From assembly GCF_008974185.1 (NCBI RefSeq), contig NZ_BKZP01000015.1, positions 1-64,000 on the forward strand: DNA of 64,000 nt, read 5' to 3'. The position numbers and the translations under genes were made by a program. The DNA is from Weizmannia acidilactici (GTDB lineage Bacteria > Bacillota > Bacilli > Bacillales > Bacillaceae_C). The notes below the pieces were generated by a model that was not told where the DNA came from, made no database searches, and saw only the letters and a list, made by a program, of their open reading frames with translations. How positions within the stretch are numbered: position 1 is the stretch's first letter; every line of letters begins with the position of its first letter. Shown here one piece after another: positions 1 through 8,893 of this stretch.

Positions 1-10
1 GAGGGATTTT

Positions 11-652
11 ATGGAGGCCTTACAAACAAGGCAAAGGTCGATGTTCCAGAAAGTGCTCTGGGTATTTGCCGTTTCGCTGCTGTTTGCGACAGCAGGTTTA
101 TATACGGGAAGATTCGTGCCGCCGGGGTTAATGATGCCGCTGATGGTTGCGGAAGTGGCCATGATCATTGCCGCTTTTTGGCTGAGAAGGCGGAAGAGCG
201 TCGGCTATTTATTTGTCTATGCGTTTACGTTTATATCCGGCATTACGACGTACCCTGTCGTTGCTTATTATGCATCCGTGGCCGGAGCTGAAGTGGTACT
301 GCTCGCTTTCGGTTCCACCTTTGGCATTTTTGCCGTCATGGGTACAATCGGCGCGGTTACAAAAAGGGACCTCGGCTTTTTAAGCACGGCATTGCTCGTT
401 GCATTGCTGGCGCTCATTTTCATCGGGATTTTCAGCATTTTCAGCCCGCTTACTCCAACCGGCCTGCTGGCGTGTTCCTTTATTGGTGCAATTGTTTTTT
501 CCTTGTATATTGTATATGACTTTAACCAAATGAAGCACCACAGTATAACGGAGGAAATGGTTCCGCTTTTGGCTTTAAATTTGTATTTGGATTTTGTAAA
601 CCTGTTTATTAACATTTTGCAAATCCTCGGCATTTGGGGAAGCGACGACTAA
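11..652 (+). CDS. yetJ: Bax inhibitor-1 (BI-1/YetJ) family membrane protein
   Basis: A 213-residue, almost wholly hydrophobic protein with about seven membrane segments, the usual length and topology of bacterial BI-1 proteins. The C-terminal half carries the family signature VYDFNQMKHH (about 168-177) and LYLDFVNLF (about 191-199). Asp170 and Asp194 match the aspartate pair that forms the pH-sensing latch of the B. subtilis YetJ calcium-leak channel (family knowledge). It probably sits in the cytoplasmic membrane as a pH-sensitive Ca2+ leak; this function is inferred. The start is chosen for GAGGG ending 6 bases upstream. The preceding gene lies outside the window. Confidence 0.88.
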   Translation: MEALQTRQRSMFQKVLWVFAVSLLFATAGLYTGRFVPPGLMMPLMVAEVAMIIAAFWLRRRKSVGYLFVYAFTFISGITTYPVVAYYASVAGAEVVLLAFGSTFGIFAVMGTIGAVTKRDLGFLSTALLVALLALIFIGIFSIFSPLTPTGLLACSFIGAIVFSLYIVYDFNQMKHHSITEEMVPLLALNLYLDFVNLFINILQILGIWGSDD

Positions 653-668
653 ACTGGACGGATTTAAA

Positions 669-706
669 GAAAGCGCCCGCCATTAAACGGCAGGCGTTTT
701 CTTTTT
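669..706. terminator. bidirectional terminator between yetJ-like gene and P450
   Basis: An imperfect hairpin of about 13 bp (arms GAAAGCGCCCGCC and GGCAGGCGTTTTC) is followed by CTTTTT on the plus strand. It overlaps the stop codon of the convergent P450 gene, so it can end both transcripts. Confidence 0.7.
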
Positions 707-1945
707 CACATTTTGTATGATAAAACCGCTTTCCGGCAATGTCGGGATTTTATTCAGCGGAATGTTTAAATTTTGCGCCGGGACATCATAATCAATTTTA
801 TTGACAAGAAAATCAAGGGTAGCTTTCATGATTTCCAGCGTAATCCCTTCGCCTGGGCAGCGGTGGCCTCTCGACGGATCCGAACCGCCGTGGGGAATAA
901 AATTAAACAGGCTGCCGTTCCAGTCCCGGAAACGTTCCGGCCGAAACACATCAGGATCCCCCCAAATCTTTTCATCATGGTTCGTGCCGTACATATCGAG
1001 CAGCACAAGCAGCCCTTTTTTAAACTCATAGCCGTTCCATGTAAAATTTTTGCGGACTTTTGCGCCTAAGAAAGGGCCGAATGGGTAAAAACGCCTGACT
1101 TCCTGGGCAAACCATTCGATGCGTTGTTCGTCCCCGCCTTCTAACCACCCTTTATAGCGGGGATGCTCAAGTAAGGAAAGGGCTGCAAAGGTAATGAAGG
1201 TGGCAATTGCGGTGATCGGGCGGAGCACATTGATCAGTTCCACGGCTGCTATTTGCGCATCGAGCTGCCGGCCGTCTTTATCCCGGTACAGTGCTATTTC
1301 CTTTAAAACAGAACCATCTTCGGCTTTTATTTTGTCTGCACGGACATCTTCAATAATGCCGCGTACCCAGTCTTCCGCGCTCGTTCTTGCCATTCTTCCT
1401 TTCCAATGCCGCGGCCCAACAGCCCCGAAAGCGTACACCATATCCATAAATTCCTGTGCCCGTTTCCCGGTCTCCTCTTCCCGGAGCGGCACACCGGCCC
1501 AGCGGCATGCGGCCCGGCAAAGAAGGTTTTTTGCTTCATCAAATAATACGATCCTGACGGCTTTTTCCCATTTTGGGATGCAGGCTTCCCATTCCGCTGC
1601 TGCCATTTGTGCGAGTCGCTGCTGTGCATCAGGCCCCATTAGCGACAAAAACAAAGCTTTTCGGCGGATATGTTCTTTCCCGTCCAATGTCTGGATCGCA
1701 TTTTCCCCGAACAATGTTTTCTGTACACGTTTCGGGGCAGCTCCGTTCCGCTTGAATTTTTCCGGATCGTAAAAAATTTTTACCGCTTCTTCGCCGCTGA
1801 TGCAGACAGCTTTTTGTCCAAGCAGGCGCGTTTCAAACAAATTTATCCGATACTCATCCGTCCGGTTTTTAATATAGAGGTAGCCTTCCTTCAAAAGGTC
1901 AATTGTATCATCTATTGTTTTTTCATTTGGGATTTGTTCAGCCAT
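683..1945 (-). CDS. Cytochrome P450, CYP152-type fatty acid peroxygenase
   Basis: A 420-residue soluble P450. The haem ligand loop GHRCPGEG places the ligand at Cys363, and Arg242-Pro243 in INVLRPI match the carboxylate-binding pair of P450-BS-beta (YbdT, CYP152A1); the numbering agrees exactly when the start is taken at MAEQIPN. That ATG at 1945 is preceded by AAAGGAG at 8-bp spacing, whereas the in-frame ATG seven codons upstream has no such site. The family uses H2O2 to hydroxylate long-chain fatty acids at the alpha or beta carbon. The gene appears monocistronic, and its stop overlaps the shared terminator. Identity with CYP152 is strong; regioselectivity cannot be read from sequence. Confidence 0.92.
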   Translation of the reverse strand: MAEQIPNEKTIDDTIDLLKEGYLYIKNRTDEYRINLFETRLLGQKAVCISGEEAVKIFYDPEKFKRNGAAPKRVQKTLFGENAIQTLDGKEHIRRKALFLSLMGPDAQQRLAQMAAAEWEACIPKWEKAVRIVLFDEAKNLLCRAACRWAGVPLREEETGKRAQEFMDMVYAFGAVGPRHWKGRMARTSAEDWVRGIIEDVRADKIKAEDGSVLKEIALYRDKDGRQLDAQIAAVELINVLRPITAIATFITFAALSLLEHPRYKGWLEGGDEQRIEWFAQEVRRFYPFGPFLGAKVRKNFTWNGYEFKKGLLVLLDMYGTNHDEKIWGDPDVFRPERFRDWNGSLFNFIPHGGSDPSRGHRCPGEGITLEIMKATLDFLVNKIDYDVPAQNLNIPLNKIPTLPESGFIIQNVKKKTPAV

Positions 1946-2117
1946 CGTATTTCTCCTTTTTTCCATTTTTCACTTTTGTTCCATAAGCCCGGATCCAATC
2001 ACATTCGAAGTTTACCCACAATCCGGGAAAGTTATGTCAGGTTTTGTTTCACTTTGCAATGGGGTATAAGGGAAAGAGAGTGTTTTTCACATTTCAGGAC
2101 AGGAAAGGAAATGAGCA

Positions 2118-3377
2118 ATGGCAGAGGGAATCAAAGTTGGTATTGGATTTGCAACAGGAAGGAAAAGTTTTAAGAATGTTTTAAGAACCTATATGTATAA
2201 TTTAAAAGAATCCGAACTGACGGAAATAGACCGCATCCGTCTGCGCCTGTTTGTTGCGTACGACTTAAACTATGAAAATGCCGAACCGGAGGATTTTATA
2301 CATATAGATACAGATATAATGGAAGAAATTGATCATGCCTGTTTTATCGGGGAAGAGGAAACACGGAAAGAAATGGAAGACCTTGTTTTACGCGGCATCA
2401 TCTCGGAAAAAGAAGGCGGCTTGTTGTTTGGGGATGGATATGCTTCAAAACGGAATATCGTCGTTTACGAAGCATTAAAAAACGGGATCGACTATCTGAT
2501 TTTTCTGGATGACGATGAATATCCAGTTGCCGTTACAAAAAGCAGGAAATATGCTGTTTGGGGAGGCCAGCAGGTGCTGCGGACCCATTTGGAGCACATC
2601 AGAGAGGCGGATATTACAAATGGTTACCACTGCGGCTATATTTCCCCGATCCCTTTCATTGCCTTCAACGAAGATTTGAATGAACAAGATCTCCGAACCT
2701 TTATCGAAGCCTTGAGCAATGATATTGTAAATTGGAATACAATTAAAAGCGTGATGGAAAACGGCGGGGTAACGTATGCCGATACAAGCATCCTTATCAG
2801 TGACGAAGCGGAAGAAGTGGAGGAAGTGAACCGGGCAAAATTCATTTCGGGTTCGAACTTGACACTGAATTTAACGGACCCTTCCCGCGTGCTTCCGTTT
2901 TACAATCCCCCGAATGCGCGCGGCGAAGATACTTTTTTAAGTACATGCCTGGGTGAACGGAAAGTTTTGCGTGTCCCCGCCTATACATTCCATGACGGGT
3001 TCGGCGCTTACCAGCATCTGCTGCTCGGGGTGCTGCCGACAAATTTAAACTATATAAAAGCGGACACAAAGCAGGTTGTCGAACGTTTTTATAAAGCGTG
3101 CGTCGGCTGGATCCGGTATAAGCCGCTTTACCTGTACATTACCCAGCCGGAAACGTATGAAGAAAAAATTGAAAAAGTGCGCGCCCGGCTCGAAGCGACG
3201 CTGCCAAAAATTTGCCGGTATTTTGGGCGCAGTGATTTTATGGACGTGCTTCGGGAATTTGAACATTACCACAGCCAAGTAAAGCAGCATTACAGTGATT
3301 TTTTGGCAACGCAGGAAGCGTGGGGAAAAATTACAGCCTATATAGCCGAACAATCGGAAAGCAAAACAGCCATTTAA
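2118..3377 (+). CDS. Glycosyltransferase-like (GT-A/GT2-like) protein, function unknown
   Basis: A 419-residue soluble protein with no signal peptide or membrane segment. It has GT-A style signposts: a hydrophobic strand running into an acidic triplet, YLIFLDDDEYP (Asp131-133, DxD-like metal/nucleotide-sugar site), a GEDTFLS motif (Glu270-Asp271) resembling the ED acceptor-base motif of GT2 enzymes, and FHDG (His292-Asp293). The start follows AGGAAAGG. It stands alone between a divergent P450 and a convergent small membrane protein, so context says nothing about acceptor or donor. Cytoplasmic sugar transfer is inferred; I cannot name a family member. Confidence 0.6.
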   Translation: MAEGIKVGIGFATGRKSFKNVLRTYMYNLKESELTEIDRIRLRLFVAYDLNYENAEPEDFIHIDTDIMEEIDHACFIGEEETRKEMEDLVLRGIISEKEGGLLFGDGYASKRNIVVYEALKNGIDYLIFLDDDEYPVAVTKSRKYAVWGGQQVLRTHLEHIREADITNGYHCGYISPIPFIAFNEDLNEQDLRTFIEALSNDIVNWNTIKSVMENGGVTYADTSILISDEAEEVEEVNRAKFISGSNLTLNLTDPSRVLPFYNPPNARGEDTFLSTCLGERKVLRVPAYTFHDGFGAYQHLLLGVLPTNLNYIKADTKQVVERFYKACVGWIRYKPLYLYITQPETYEEKIEKVRARLEATLPKICRYFGRSDFMDVLREFEHYHSQVKQHYSDFLATQEAWGKITAYIAEQSESKTAI

Positions 3378-3405
3378 AAAGCCGCTCTCTATAAGCGACT
3401 TTTTC
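3376..3405. terminator. bidirectional terminator
   Basis: Arms AAAAAGCCGCT and AGCGACTTTTT around CTCTATA pair with one C-A mismatch. The site lies between two convergent genes and gives a U-run on either strand. Confidence 0.65.
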
Positions 3406-3408
3406 GTA

Positions 3409-3702
3409 TTAGGTGTTTCGCAGTCCTTGGGTAAAGACGGTCAATCCGATGCAAATGTGTAAAATCATGCCTAAAACCGGAATAAAAGCCAGCACGTTTC
3501 CAATGATGCCGAATACATGTCCCCAAACCGCTTTTCCGCCTGCATAAGCAAACACAGCACCGACGATATGGAGCAGAATCAACCCGCCTAACGGGGCCCA
3601 CAGATGAGCGAGAATAATCGCCCCGCCCAAAAAAGGGATGCCGAAAAACAATTCCGTTAAGCCAAGCAGTAACTTGTATACTTGTGACAAAGATGACATC
3701 AT
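3409..3702 (-). CDS. Small multi-pass membrane protein, unknown function
   Basis: A 97-residue hydrophobic protein with three probable membrane helices (FFGIPFLGGAIILAHLW, LILLHIVGAVFAYAGG, IGNVLAFIPVLGMILHI). The start is MMSSLSQ at 3702 because AAAGGAG sits 6-7 bases upstream; an in-frame ATG seven codons earlier lacks a site. I do not recognise a specific family. It is convergent with the glycosyltransferase-like gene and divergent from the DUF4395 gene. Confidence 0.65.
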   Translation of the reverse strand: MMSSLSQVYKLLLGLTELFFGIPFLGGAIILAHLWAPLGGLILLHIVGAVFAYAGGKAVWGHVFGIIGNVLAFIPVLGMILHICIGLTVFTQGLRNT

Positions 3703-3874
3703 ATTTGTCTCCTTTACCAGCAAAAATATAAATGTACCTTCTTCTCTTTATACGAATCATAAAACAAAAGGTTTCAATTGTCGAAGCTGGTGAAATCAAA
3801 AGAGTATACAAAACACAAAAAATCCCTTAATATAGCATTAAATAAATTAATTATATTGGAAAGGTTGGGTTTAA

Positions 3875-4303
3875 ATGGCGGAAATGGTGCGTTCGATACC
3901 TCGCCCATTGGTAAGGGCAAACCAATGGGTGATTGTGCTGAGTGTAGTTTTAACCTGGGTGTCCGGGCGGGAGTGGTTTTTGTTGATTCCGCTCGTTGCG
4001 GGCCTGGCAGGGTTATTGTTCCACTTCAATCCGGTGATGAAACTGGCAAAGCTGTTTTTGCGGAAAGACCCGAAAGCCTACATACCGGAAGATTGGGAGC
4101 AGCAGCAATTTAACCAAAAAATTGCCGTAACATGCCTGGCGCTCGGGTTTATCAGTTTTCGCCTCGGGTGGAACGTTGCAGGCTATGTGTTTACTGCTCT
4201 CGTCGCACTTGCTGCATTCATTGCGATCCTCGGTTTCTGCATCGGGTGCTTTATCCACTATCAGTGGAAACAATATCAATACAGGCGGACGCATTCTTCG
4301 TAA
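3875..4303 (+). CDS. DUF4395 family membrane protein
   Basis: A 142-residue protein beginning with the PRPLVRANQW motif typical of DUF4395. It has two hydrophobic hairpins (about 18-50 and 85-130) separated by a polar loop holding NPVMKLAK and ending near PEDWEQQQFNQKIA. Four membrane segments are likely. The family function is unknown. GGAAAGG upstream supports the start. A decayed STAS gene follows directly. Confidence 0.78.
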   Translation: MAEMVRSIPRPLVRANQWVIVLSVVLTWVSGREWFLLIPLVAGLAGLLFHFNPVMKLAKLFLRKDPKAYIPEDWEQQQFNQKIAVTCLALGFISFRLGWNVAGYVFTALVALAAFIAILGFCIGCFIHYQWKQYQYRRTHSS

Positions 4304-4323
4304 AGAAGAAAGGGGCTCATAGG

Positions 4324-4618
4324 GAAGAGAAAGTGCTGCTGGAAGTTGGCAGGTTGCATATTCAAACGCTGATTATGGATTTTTCCGGGATTTCGGAAAT
4401 GGAAATGCATGTCATTGACCATATTTTTAAAATCATTGACGGCAATTCAATGATGAGCTGCAAAATGGTCATTACCGGATTGCGCCCGGAAATTGTGCAA
4501 TAAATGGTTATGAGGGAGCTTTCCTTTGATAACAGGGCTGAAATGAAGGGAACTTTGCAGCAGGCATAAAAGACTATTTCAAATATGATGAATTAAAGAA
4601 GGAAATCCAACTGTTATA
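4324..4618 (+). pseudogene. Remnant of an RsbR-type STAS-domain protein
   Basis: Reading from about 4324 gives LIMDFSGISEMEMHVIDHIF, then a segment ending CKMVITGLRPEIVQ, which is the core of an RsbR-family STAS domain (compare the GCK-V-TG-RPEIAQ region of stressosome proteins). A TAA at 4501 interrupts it. The same frame continues as LSFDNRAEMKGTLQQA, the usual continuation of this domain, to a second stop at 4567; a shift of one frame then gives KDYFKYDELKKEI to a final stop. The N-terminal non-haem-globin half is missing. So this is a truncated gene with a nonsense codon and a frameshift, presumably a dead stressosome paralogue. Confidence 0.72.
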
Positions 4619-4650
4619 AGATATATATATTATAGAAGAAACTGGGTATT

Positions 4651-4690
4651 AAAACCCCCGCGGCCATTTTGGAGTGGCCCGGGGGTTTTA
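4651..4690. terminator. strong bidirectional terminator downstream of brnQ
   Basis: AAAACCCCCG and GGCCA pair with TGGCC and CGGGGGTTTT around a short TTTTGGAG loop. It serves brnQ (minus) and probably the dead STAS gene (plus). Confidence 0.85.
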
Positions 4691-4724
4691 AAATTCTATA
4701 AATGCAGCAGCCGTTTGCGGCATG

Positions 4725-6077
4725 TTACAAGCTTTGTTCCGTTGCTTTTGAATGGACCGGCTGTGCCTCGGGTGCATGGTGCCCCAGCCTGCTTAGCAGA
4801 AGCCCGGCGGCAGCTCCAATAAGTGCCGGTACGACCCATTCCAACCCAGCAGAGGCAAGCGGAAGTTTTTGCGCGAAAGCCTGTACAAAGCCAAGCGGGA
4901 TACCGAACCCTTCCAGCCCTTCGATGACGGCAAAGACGCCAGTAAATAACAATGTGCAGCCGTACACTTTTTTCGAACCGTGGAAAAGCTTATGGAAAAA
5001 CGTCAGGACAACAAGCACGATCGTCATCGGATAGGCCATTTCCAAAAAAGGTACGGAAAATTTTAAAATCAAATTCAGGCCTAAATTCGAGAGTGTAAAA
5101 CCAACAAGGGTGACGGCAATGACCACCTGATGATAGCTGAGTTTCGGCATTAAATTTGAAAAATACTCCCCGCATGCTGTTGTTAATCCAACTACTGTTG
5201 TGAAGCAGGCCAGCATAAAGATAAATCCGAGCAGCGCTTTTCCGGCTTCCCCGAAAAGCAGTGTGGAAACTGCGGTTAATACGTCCGTGCCGTTTTGAAA
5301 AGTGCCGGCGGATGCCATTTTTGCCCCGATAAATCCAAGGGCGACATACACTAAAGCAAGGATTGCGCCGGCGATAAACCCGGCTTTTAATGTATAAGCT
5401 GTCATCTGTTTTCTATTGGACACACCACGGTGTTTGACCGCTGTTAAAATGACGATGCCGAAGGCCAGAGAAGCCAGTGCATCCATCGTGGAGTACCCGT
5501 TAATAAACCCTTTAAAGAAAGAACCAGTTTGATAATCCACAGCCGGTGCCTGGAGTGGGTGCCCCGCGAGTTTAAAGAAGCCGACAGCGCAAAGGACCAC
5601 CATGGCTACAAGCAATACCGGCGTAATCCAGCGTCCGAGGTATTTTGACATTTTTTCCGGATTTAAACTGACCAGGTAGACAAGCAGGAAAAATACTACG
5701 CTGAACAACAGCAAAGCAACAGGCGAACTTTGGACGGAAGCGGGAAGGAACGGTTTAACACCCATTTCGTAAGCAACGTTTGCATTGCGCGGGATCGCCA
5801 AAAACGGCCCGATGCATAAATAGACAATGACAGTAAAAACGGTACTGAAAAGCGGGTGGACACGGTTCCCGATCGCCTGGATGCCGCCGTCAACAACCGA
5901 TACCGTAGCGATAACCAGAACCGGAAGCCCGACGCCGGTTACAATAAAGCCCGCCATCGCCGGCCAATAGGATGTTCCCGACTGGACGCCGAGAAATGGA
6001 GGGAAGATTAAATTCCCGGCCCCGAAAAACATGGAAAATAACATAAAGCCGATAAATAATGTTTCGTTTCGTTTCAT
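4725..6077 (-). CDS. brnQ: Branched-chain amino acid transport system II carrier protein
   Basis: A 450-residue LIVCS-family secondary transporter with about 12 membrane segments. It opens with the family start GFMLFSMFFGAGNLIFPP and later shows TTVVGLTTACGEYF and NLGLNLILKFSVPFLEMAYP. It imports leucine, isoleucine and valine with Na+ or H+ (family knowledge). ATG at 6077 is preceded by AAAGGAG. The gene is transcribed from its own promoter through a T-box leader whose specifier reads as an Ile codon, so uptake should rise when tRNA-Ile is uncharged. It is divergent from the biosynthetic ilv-leu operon, which fits a joint role in branched-chain amino acid supply. Confidence 0.94.
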   Translation of the reverse strand: MKRNETLFIGFMLFSMFFGAGNLIFPPFLGVQSGTSYWPAMAGFIVTGVGLPVLVIATVSVVDGGIQAIGNRVHPLFSTVFTVIVYLCIGPFLAIPRNANVAYEMGVKPFLPASVQSSPVALLLFSVVFFLLVYLVSLNPEKMSKYLGRWITPVLLVAMVVLCAVGFFKLAGHPLQAPAVDYQTGSFFKGFINGYSTMDALASLAFGIVILTAVKHRGVSNRKQMTAYTLKAGFIAGAILALVYVALGFIGAKMASAGTFQNGTDVLTAVSTLLFGEAGKALLGFIFMLACFTTVVGLTTACGEYFSNLMPKLSYHQVVIAVTLVGFTLSNLGLNLILKFSVPFLEMAYPMTIVLVVLTFFHKLFHGSKKVYGCTLLFTGVFAVIEGLEGFGIPLGFVQAFAQKLPLASAGLEWVVPALIGAAAGLLLSRLGHHAPEAQPVHSKATEQSL

Positions 6078-6111
6078 ATCTGTCTACTCCTTTTGATGTG
6101 AAATGTATTGG

Positions 6112-6388
6112 AAAATAAAAAAACCCGCCCCGATAAAGGGACGAGTTTACTCGCGTTACCACCCTCATTCCGCATTACAATATGCGGCACCTCATCAACG
6201 TACAATCATACGTGTTCCTCAACTAACGGGGGAATTGCCGTCAAAGCTTACTGCAATTTCAGCTTTGCATCTCGGGGATGATCTTCGGAATGGGCTTGAA
6301 CATTGGCTTTCAGCAATATGCCAACTCTCTGGGGAACAAGTCCCAAACTTACTCTTCCCGTCCTCGACTTTGTTTTTTGTATTGTTTG
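6112..6388 (-). promoter_or_regulatory. T-box riboswitch leader of brnQ, probable Ile specifier (AUC)
   Basis: On the minus strand the leader shows an AGTA loop-E element near its start, an AGAGAGTTGGC bulge motif, a terminal loop closed by GCC, and GAAG-AUC-A-UCCCCGAG, from which I read AUC (Ile) as specifier. The T-box core is GGGTGGTAACGCG, a variant of GGGTGGTACCGCG, at about 6150-6165. A terminator follows: AAACTCGTCCC pairs with GGGGCGGGTTT and runs into seven T's (about 6117-6147). The specifier call depends on my manual fold. Confidence 0.88.
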
Positions 6389-6394
6389 AAAATA

Positions 6395-6423
6395 AGATTA
6401 TCACTGAACATTCCTTCTGTCAA
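6395..6423 (-). promoter_or_regulatory. Sigma-A promoter of the brnQ T-box transcript
   Basis: TTGACA (6418-6423) and TAATCT (6395-6400) are separated by 17 bp, with TG one base upstream of the -10. Transcription would start near 6388, just before stem I. Confidence 0.75.
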
Positions 6424-6642
6424 CAGCGTAAGAGAAATTTTTTCTGTTAAATTTTTTTGGTTGATCGCGCCATTTGCCGGGCGTAAGCGGGAGAGCGGTG
6501 GCGCGGGATCTCTCGGGCAGGAGTGGATTTCATGCTCATCAATATTTAATGGGAAAATGCTTTTAAAATCCAATAAAAAGAAAAATGTCATTTCGAAAAA
6601 ACATAAAAAATTTAAAATGATAAAAATACTATCGTGAAAATG

Positions 6643-6658
6643 ATGGAAGCGTTTACAA
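6643..6658 (+). promoter_or_regulatory. CcpA cre-like operator upstream of ilvD
   Basis: ATGGAAGCGTTTACAA matches the 16-bp cre consensus WTGNNARCGNWWWCAW at every position. Its centre is about 88 bp upstream of the predicted ilvD transcription start, a position suited to activation. CcpA activates the B. subtilis ilv-leu operon from a comparably placed site (established knowledge). Confidence 0.65.
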
Positions 6659-6703
6659 ATAGATTTTTAAATCAAAATTGTCAAAAAAGTTCACGGAAAA
6701 GGG

Positions 6704-6732
6704 TTGACCTCTGCGCCTAAAAGTCGTATGAT
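6704..6732 (+). promoter_or_regulatory. Sigma-A promoter of ilvD
   Basis: TTGACC (6704-6709) and TATGAT (6727-6732) are 17 bp apart. The start would be near 6739, leaving a leader of about 100 nt in which I see no T-box. The upstream stretch 6430-6640 holds no gene that I can support. Confidence 0.75.
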
Positions 6733-6840
6733 TGACAACAATTAAAGAATATTAAAAATTCGCTCAAGCACAATATCGCAGAAACTTGGCGCAGCGGGCG
6801 GAAAAAAGCCCCCTGAAGGTGATGGAATGGGAGTGATGGA

Positions 6841-8541
6841 ATGCGAAGCGACATGATCAAAAAAGGGATCGACCGGGCCCCGCATCGCAGTTTGCTGTAT
6901 GCGGCAGGACTGAAAACGGAAGATTTTGATAAACCTTTCATCGGGGTGTGCAATTCCTATATTGATATTATCCCGGGGCATAAGCATCTAAACAAGTTTG
7001 CAGAAGTCGTAAAAGAGGCGATCAGGGAAGCGGGTGGCGTCCCGTTTGAATTCAACACAATCGGGGTTGATGACGGCATTGCGATGGGGCATATCGGGAT
7101 GCGGTATTCGCTGCCAAGCCGCGAGTTGATTGCCGACAGTGCCGAAACAGTCATCAACGCGCACTGGTTTGACGGGGTATTTTTTATTCCAAACTGCGAT
7201 AAAATTACGCCGGGTATGTTGATGGCGGCAGTAAGGACGAATGTTCCCGCGGTATTTGTCTCGGGAGGCCCGATGGAAGCGGGGGTCTCACCGGATGGAA
7301 GACAGCTTTCCCTGACGTCGGTTTTCGAAGGCGTCGGTGCCCATAAATCCGGAAAAATCAGTTACGATGAATTGAGAATGCTGGAAACGAGCGCCTGCCC
7401 GACTTGCGGGTCGTGTTCAGGGATGTTCACGGCAAACTCAATGAATTCTTTAATGGAAATGCTTGGGCTTACTCCACCGGGCAATGCAACGATCGTTGCC
7501 ACGTCGGAAGAACGGCACCGCATCATCCGGGAAGCTGTCCAGTATTTAATGAATTGCATTAAAAATGATATCCGCCCGCGCGATATTGTGACAGAAGAAG
7601 CAATTGACGATGCGTTCGCGCTTGATATGGCGATGGGCGGTTCAACCAATACAGTGCTACATACGCTGGCAATTGCCCATGAAGCAGGGATTGACTATGA
7701 TTTGGAACGCATCAACGAAGTGGCCAAAAGGGTACCGTACCTGGCAAAAATTATGCCGGCCTCGGATTATTCGATGCATGACGTGCATCTCGCAGGCGGC
7801 ATTAGCGCCATTATCCATGAACTTTGCAAAATTGAAGGCGCCATTCATCCGGATCGGCTGACCATTACGGGAAAATCCATCTATGAAAATGTGAAAGATG
7901 CGAAAATTTTAAACTTGGAAGTGATCAGGCCAAAAGAAAATCCGTACAGCCCTGTCGGCGGCTTGTCTATCCTGTACGGAAACTTGGCTCCGGATGGAGC
8001 AGTTATCAAAGTTGGTGCCGTTGATCCGTCCATTAAAACCTTTACCGGGGAGGCGATTGTATTCGACTCCCAGGAAGAAGCCCAGGCCGGGATCGACAGC
8101 GGGATGGTCCGTGAAGGGCATGTCGTTGTCATCCGTTATGAAGGGCCTAAAGGCGGGCCGGGTATGCCGGAAATGCTTGCGCCAACTTCATCCATTATGG
8201 GCCGGGGACTTGGTAAGACAGTTGCTTTGATTACGGACGGGAGATTTTCCGGGGCGACGCGCGGAATCTGCGTCGGGCATATTTCTCCGGAAGCGGCAGA
8301 AGGCGGCCCGATCGCTTATGTCGAAAACGGCGACCAAATCACCATTGATTTAATCAACAGAAGCATTGAACTGCATGTGCCTGAAGAAGTGCTACAGCGG
8401 AGAAGACAAAATTGGGTGCAGCCGGATCCGAAAATTACTCGCGGATATTTGGCTAGGTATTCTGCATTGGTTACTTCCGCCAATACGGGCGGGGTTTTGA
8501 AAATTGGATTACCGCAAAAAACGTTGACGGGGACAAAGTGA
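6841..8541 (+). CDS. ilvD: Dihydroxy-acid dehydratase
   Basis: A 566-residue IlvD. It converts 2,3-dihydroxy-isovalerate and 2,3-dihydroxy-3-methylvalerate to the 2-keto acids of valine and isoleucine. The N-terminal RAPHRSLL, the iron-sulfur cysteines in [10 protein letters not shown] and [13 protein letters not shown], and the C-terminal GRFSGATRG and [12 protein letters not shown] are all intact. The start follows GGGAG at 7-bp spacing. It is the first gene of the branched-chain operon, but unlike the later genes it lies upstream of the T-box, so it should escape tRNA-dependent attenuation. CcpA control is inferred from the cre-like site. Confidence 0.97.
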   Translation: MRSDMIKKGIDRAPHRSLLYAAGLKTEDFDKPFIGVCNSYIDIIPGHKHLNKFAEVVKEAIREAGGVPFEFNTIGVDDGIAMGHIGMRYSLPSRELIADSAETVINAHWFDGVFFIPNCDKITPGMLMAAVRTNVPAVFVSGGPMEAGVSPDGRQLSLTSVFEGVGAHKSGKISYDELRMLETSACPTCGSCSGMFTANSMNSLMEMLGLTPPGNATIVATSEERHRIIREAVQYLMNCIKNDIRPRDIVTEEAIDDAFALDMAMGGSTNTVLHTLAIAHEAGIDYDLERINEVAKRVPYLAKIMPASDYSMHDVHLAGGISAIIHELCKIEGAIHPDRLTITGKSIYENVKDAKILNLEVIRPKENPYSPVGGLSILYGNLAPDGAVIKVGAVDPSIKTFTGEAIVFDSQEEAQAGIDSGMVREGHVVVIRYEGPKGGPGMPEMLAPTSSIMGRGLGKTVALITDGRFSGATRGICVGHISPEAAEGGPIAYVENGDQITIDLINRSIELHVPEEVLQRRRQNWVQPDPKITRGYLARYSALVTSANTGGVLKIGLPQKTLTGTK

Positions 8542-8835
8542 TTGGATCAGGTATTTTCAGAGAGCCGGGGATGCTGGGAGCCCGGCAATACCCCAATCAT
8601 GACATCGCCTCTGAGTGCGGATCTGAACGGCTTTTTGCCTATTAGGGTTTGCCGAGTCGGCTGCCGGGTGTGGGCGACTTGTTACAAAAAGCAACATTCT
8701 GTAAGGAATGCTGCATGAGGCGGCGTTTGCAAGAACGCCGTGAAGTTGGGTGGTACCATGAAAAGTTGCCTTTTCATCCCTGCAAAACCGGCAAAATCCG
8801 ATTTGCCGGTTTCAAGGAGAAAAGGCATTTTTTAT
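8530..8835 (+). promoter_or_regulatory. T-box riboswitch between ilvD and ilvB, probable Ile specifier (AUC)
   Basis: Stem I carries the conserved AGAGAGCCGGGG bulge with GCTGGGAGCCCGGC. Its lower helix (GTGATTGG with CCAATCAT) starts inside the last codons of ilvD. The specifier loop reads GAC-AUC-G-CCUCUGAG, so AUC (Ile) is my choice; UCU or CUC registers are less consistent with the paired strands. The T-box core GTTGGGTGGTACCATG is at 8745-8760. The terminator is two-tiered: TGCCTTTTC (8767-8775) pairs with GAAAAGGCA (8819-8827) before six T's, enclosing an inner AAACCGGCAAA hairpin. I find no good promoter between the ilvD stop and stem I, so it probably attenuates read-through from ilvD. 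Confidence 0.9.
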
Positions 8836-8893
8836 TGGGATAGATCACAGTAAAGCGAATGAGCCTGCGTATTTCAGAATAGGAGGTTAAATT

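Noticed and set aside
8649..8843. 64-codon frame between ilvD and ilvB
   Set aside because: It lies inside the T-box leader; the conserved RNA elements explain the sequence.
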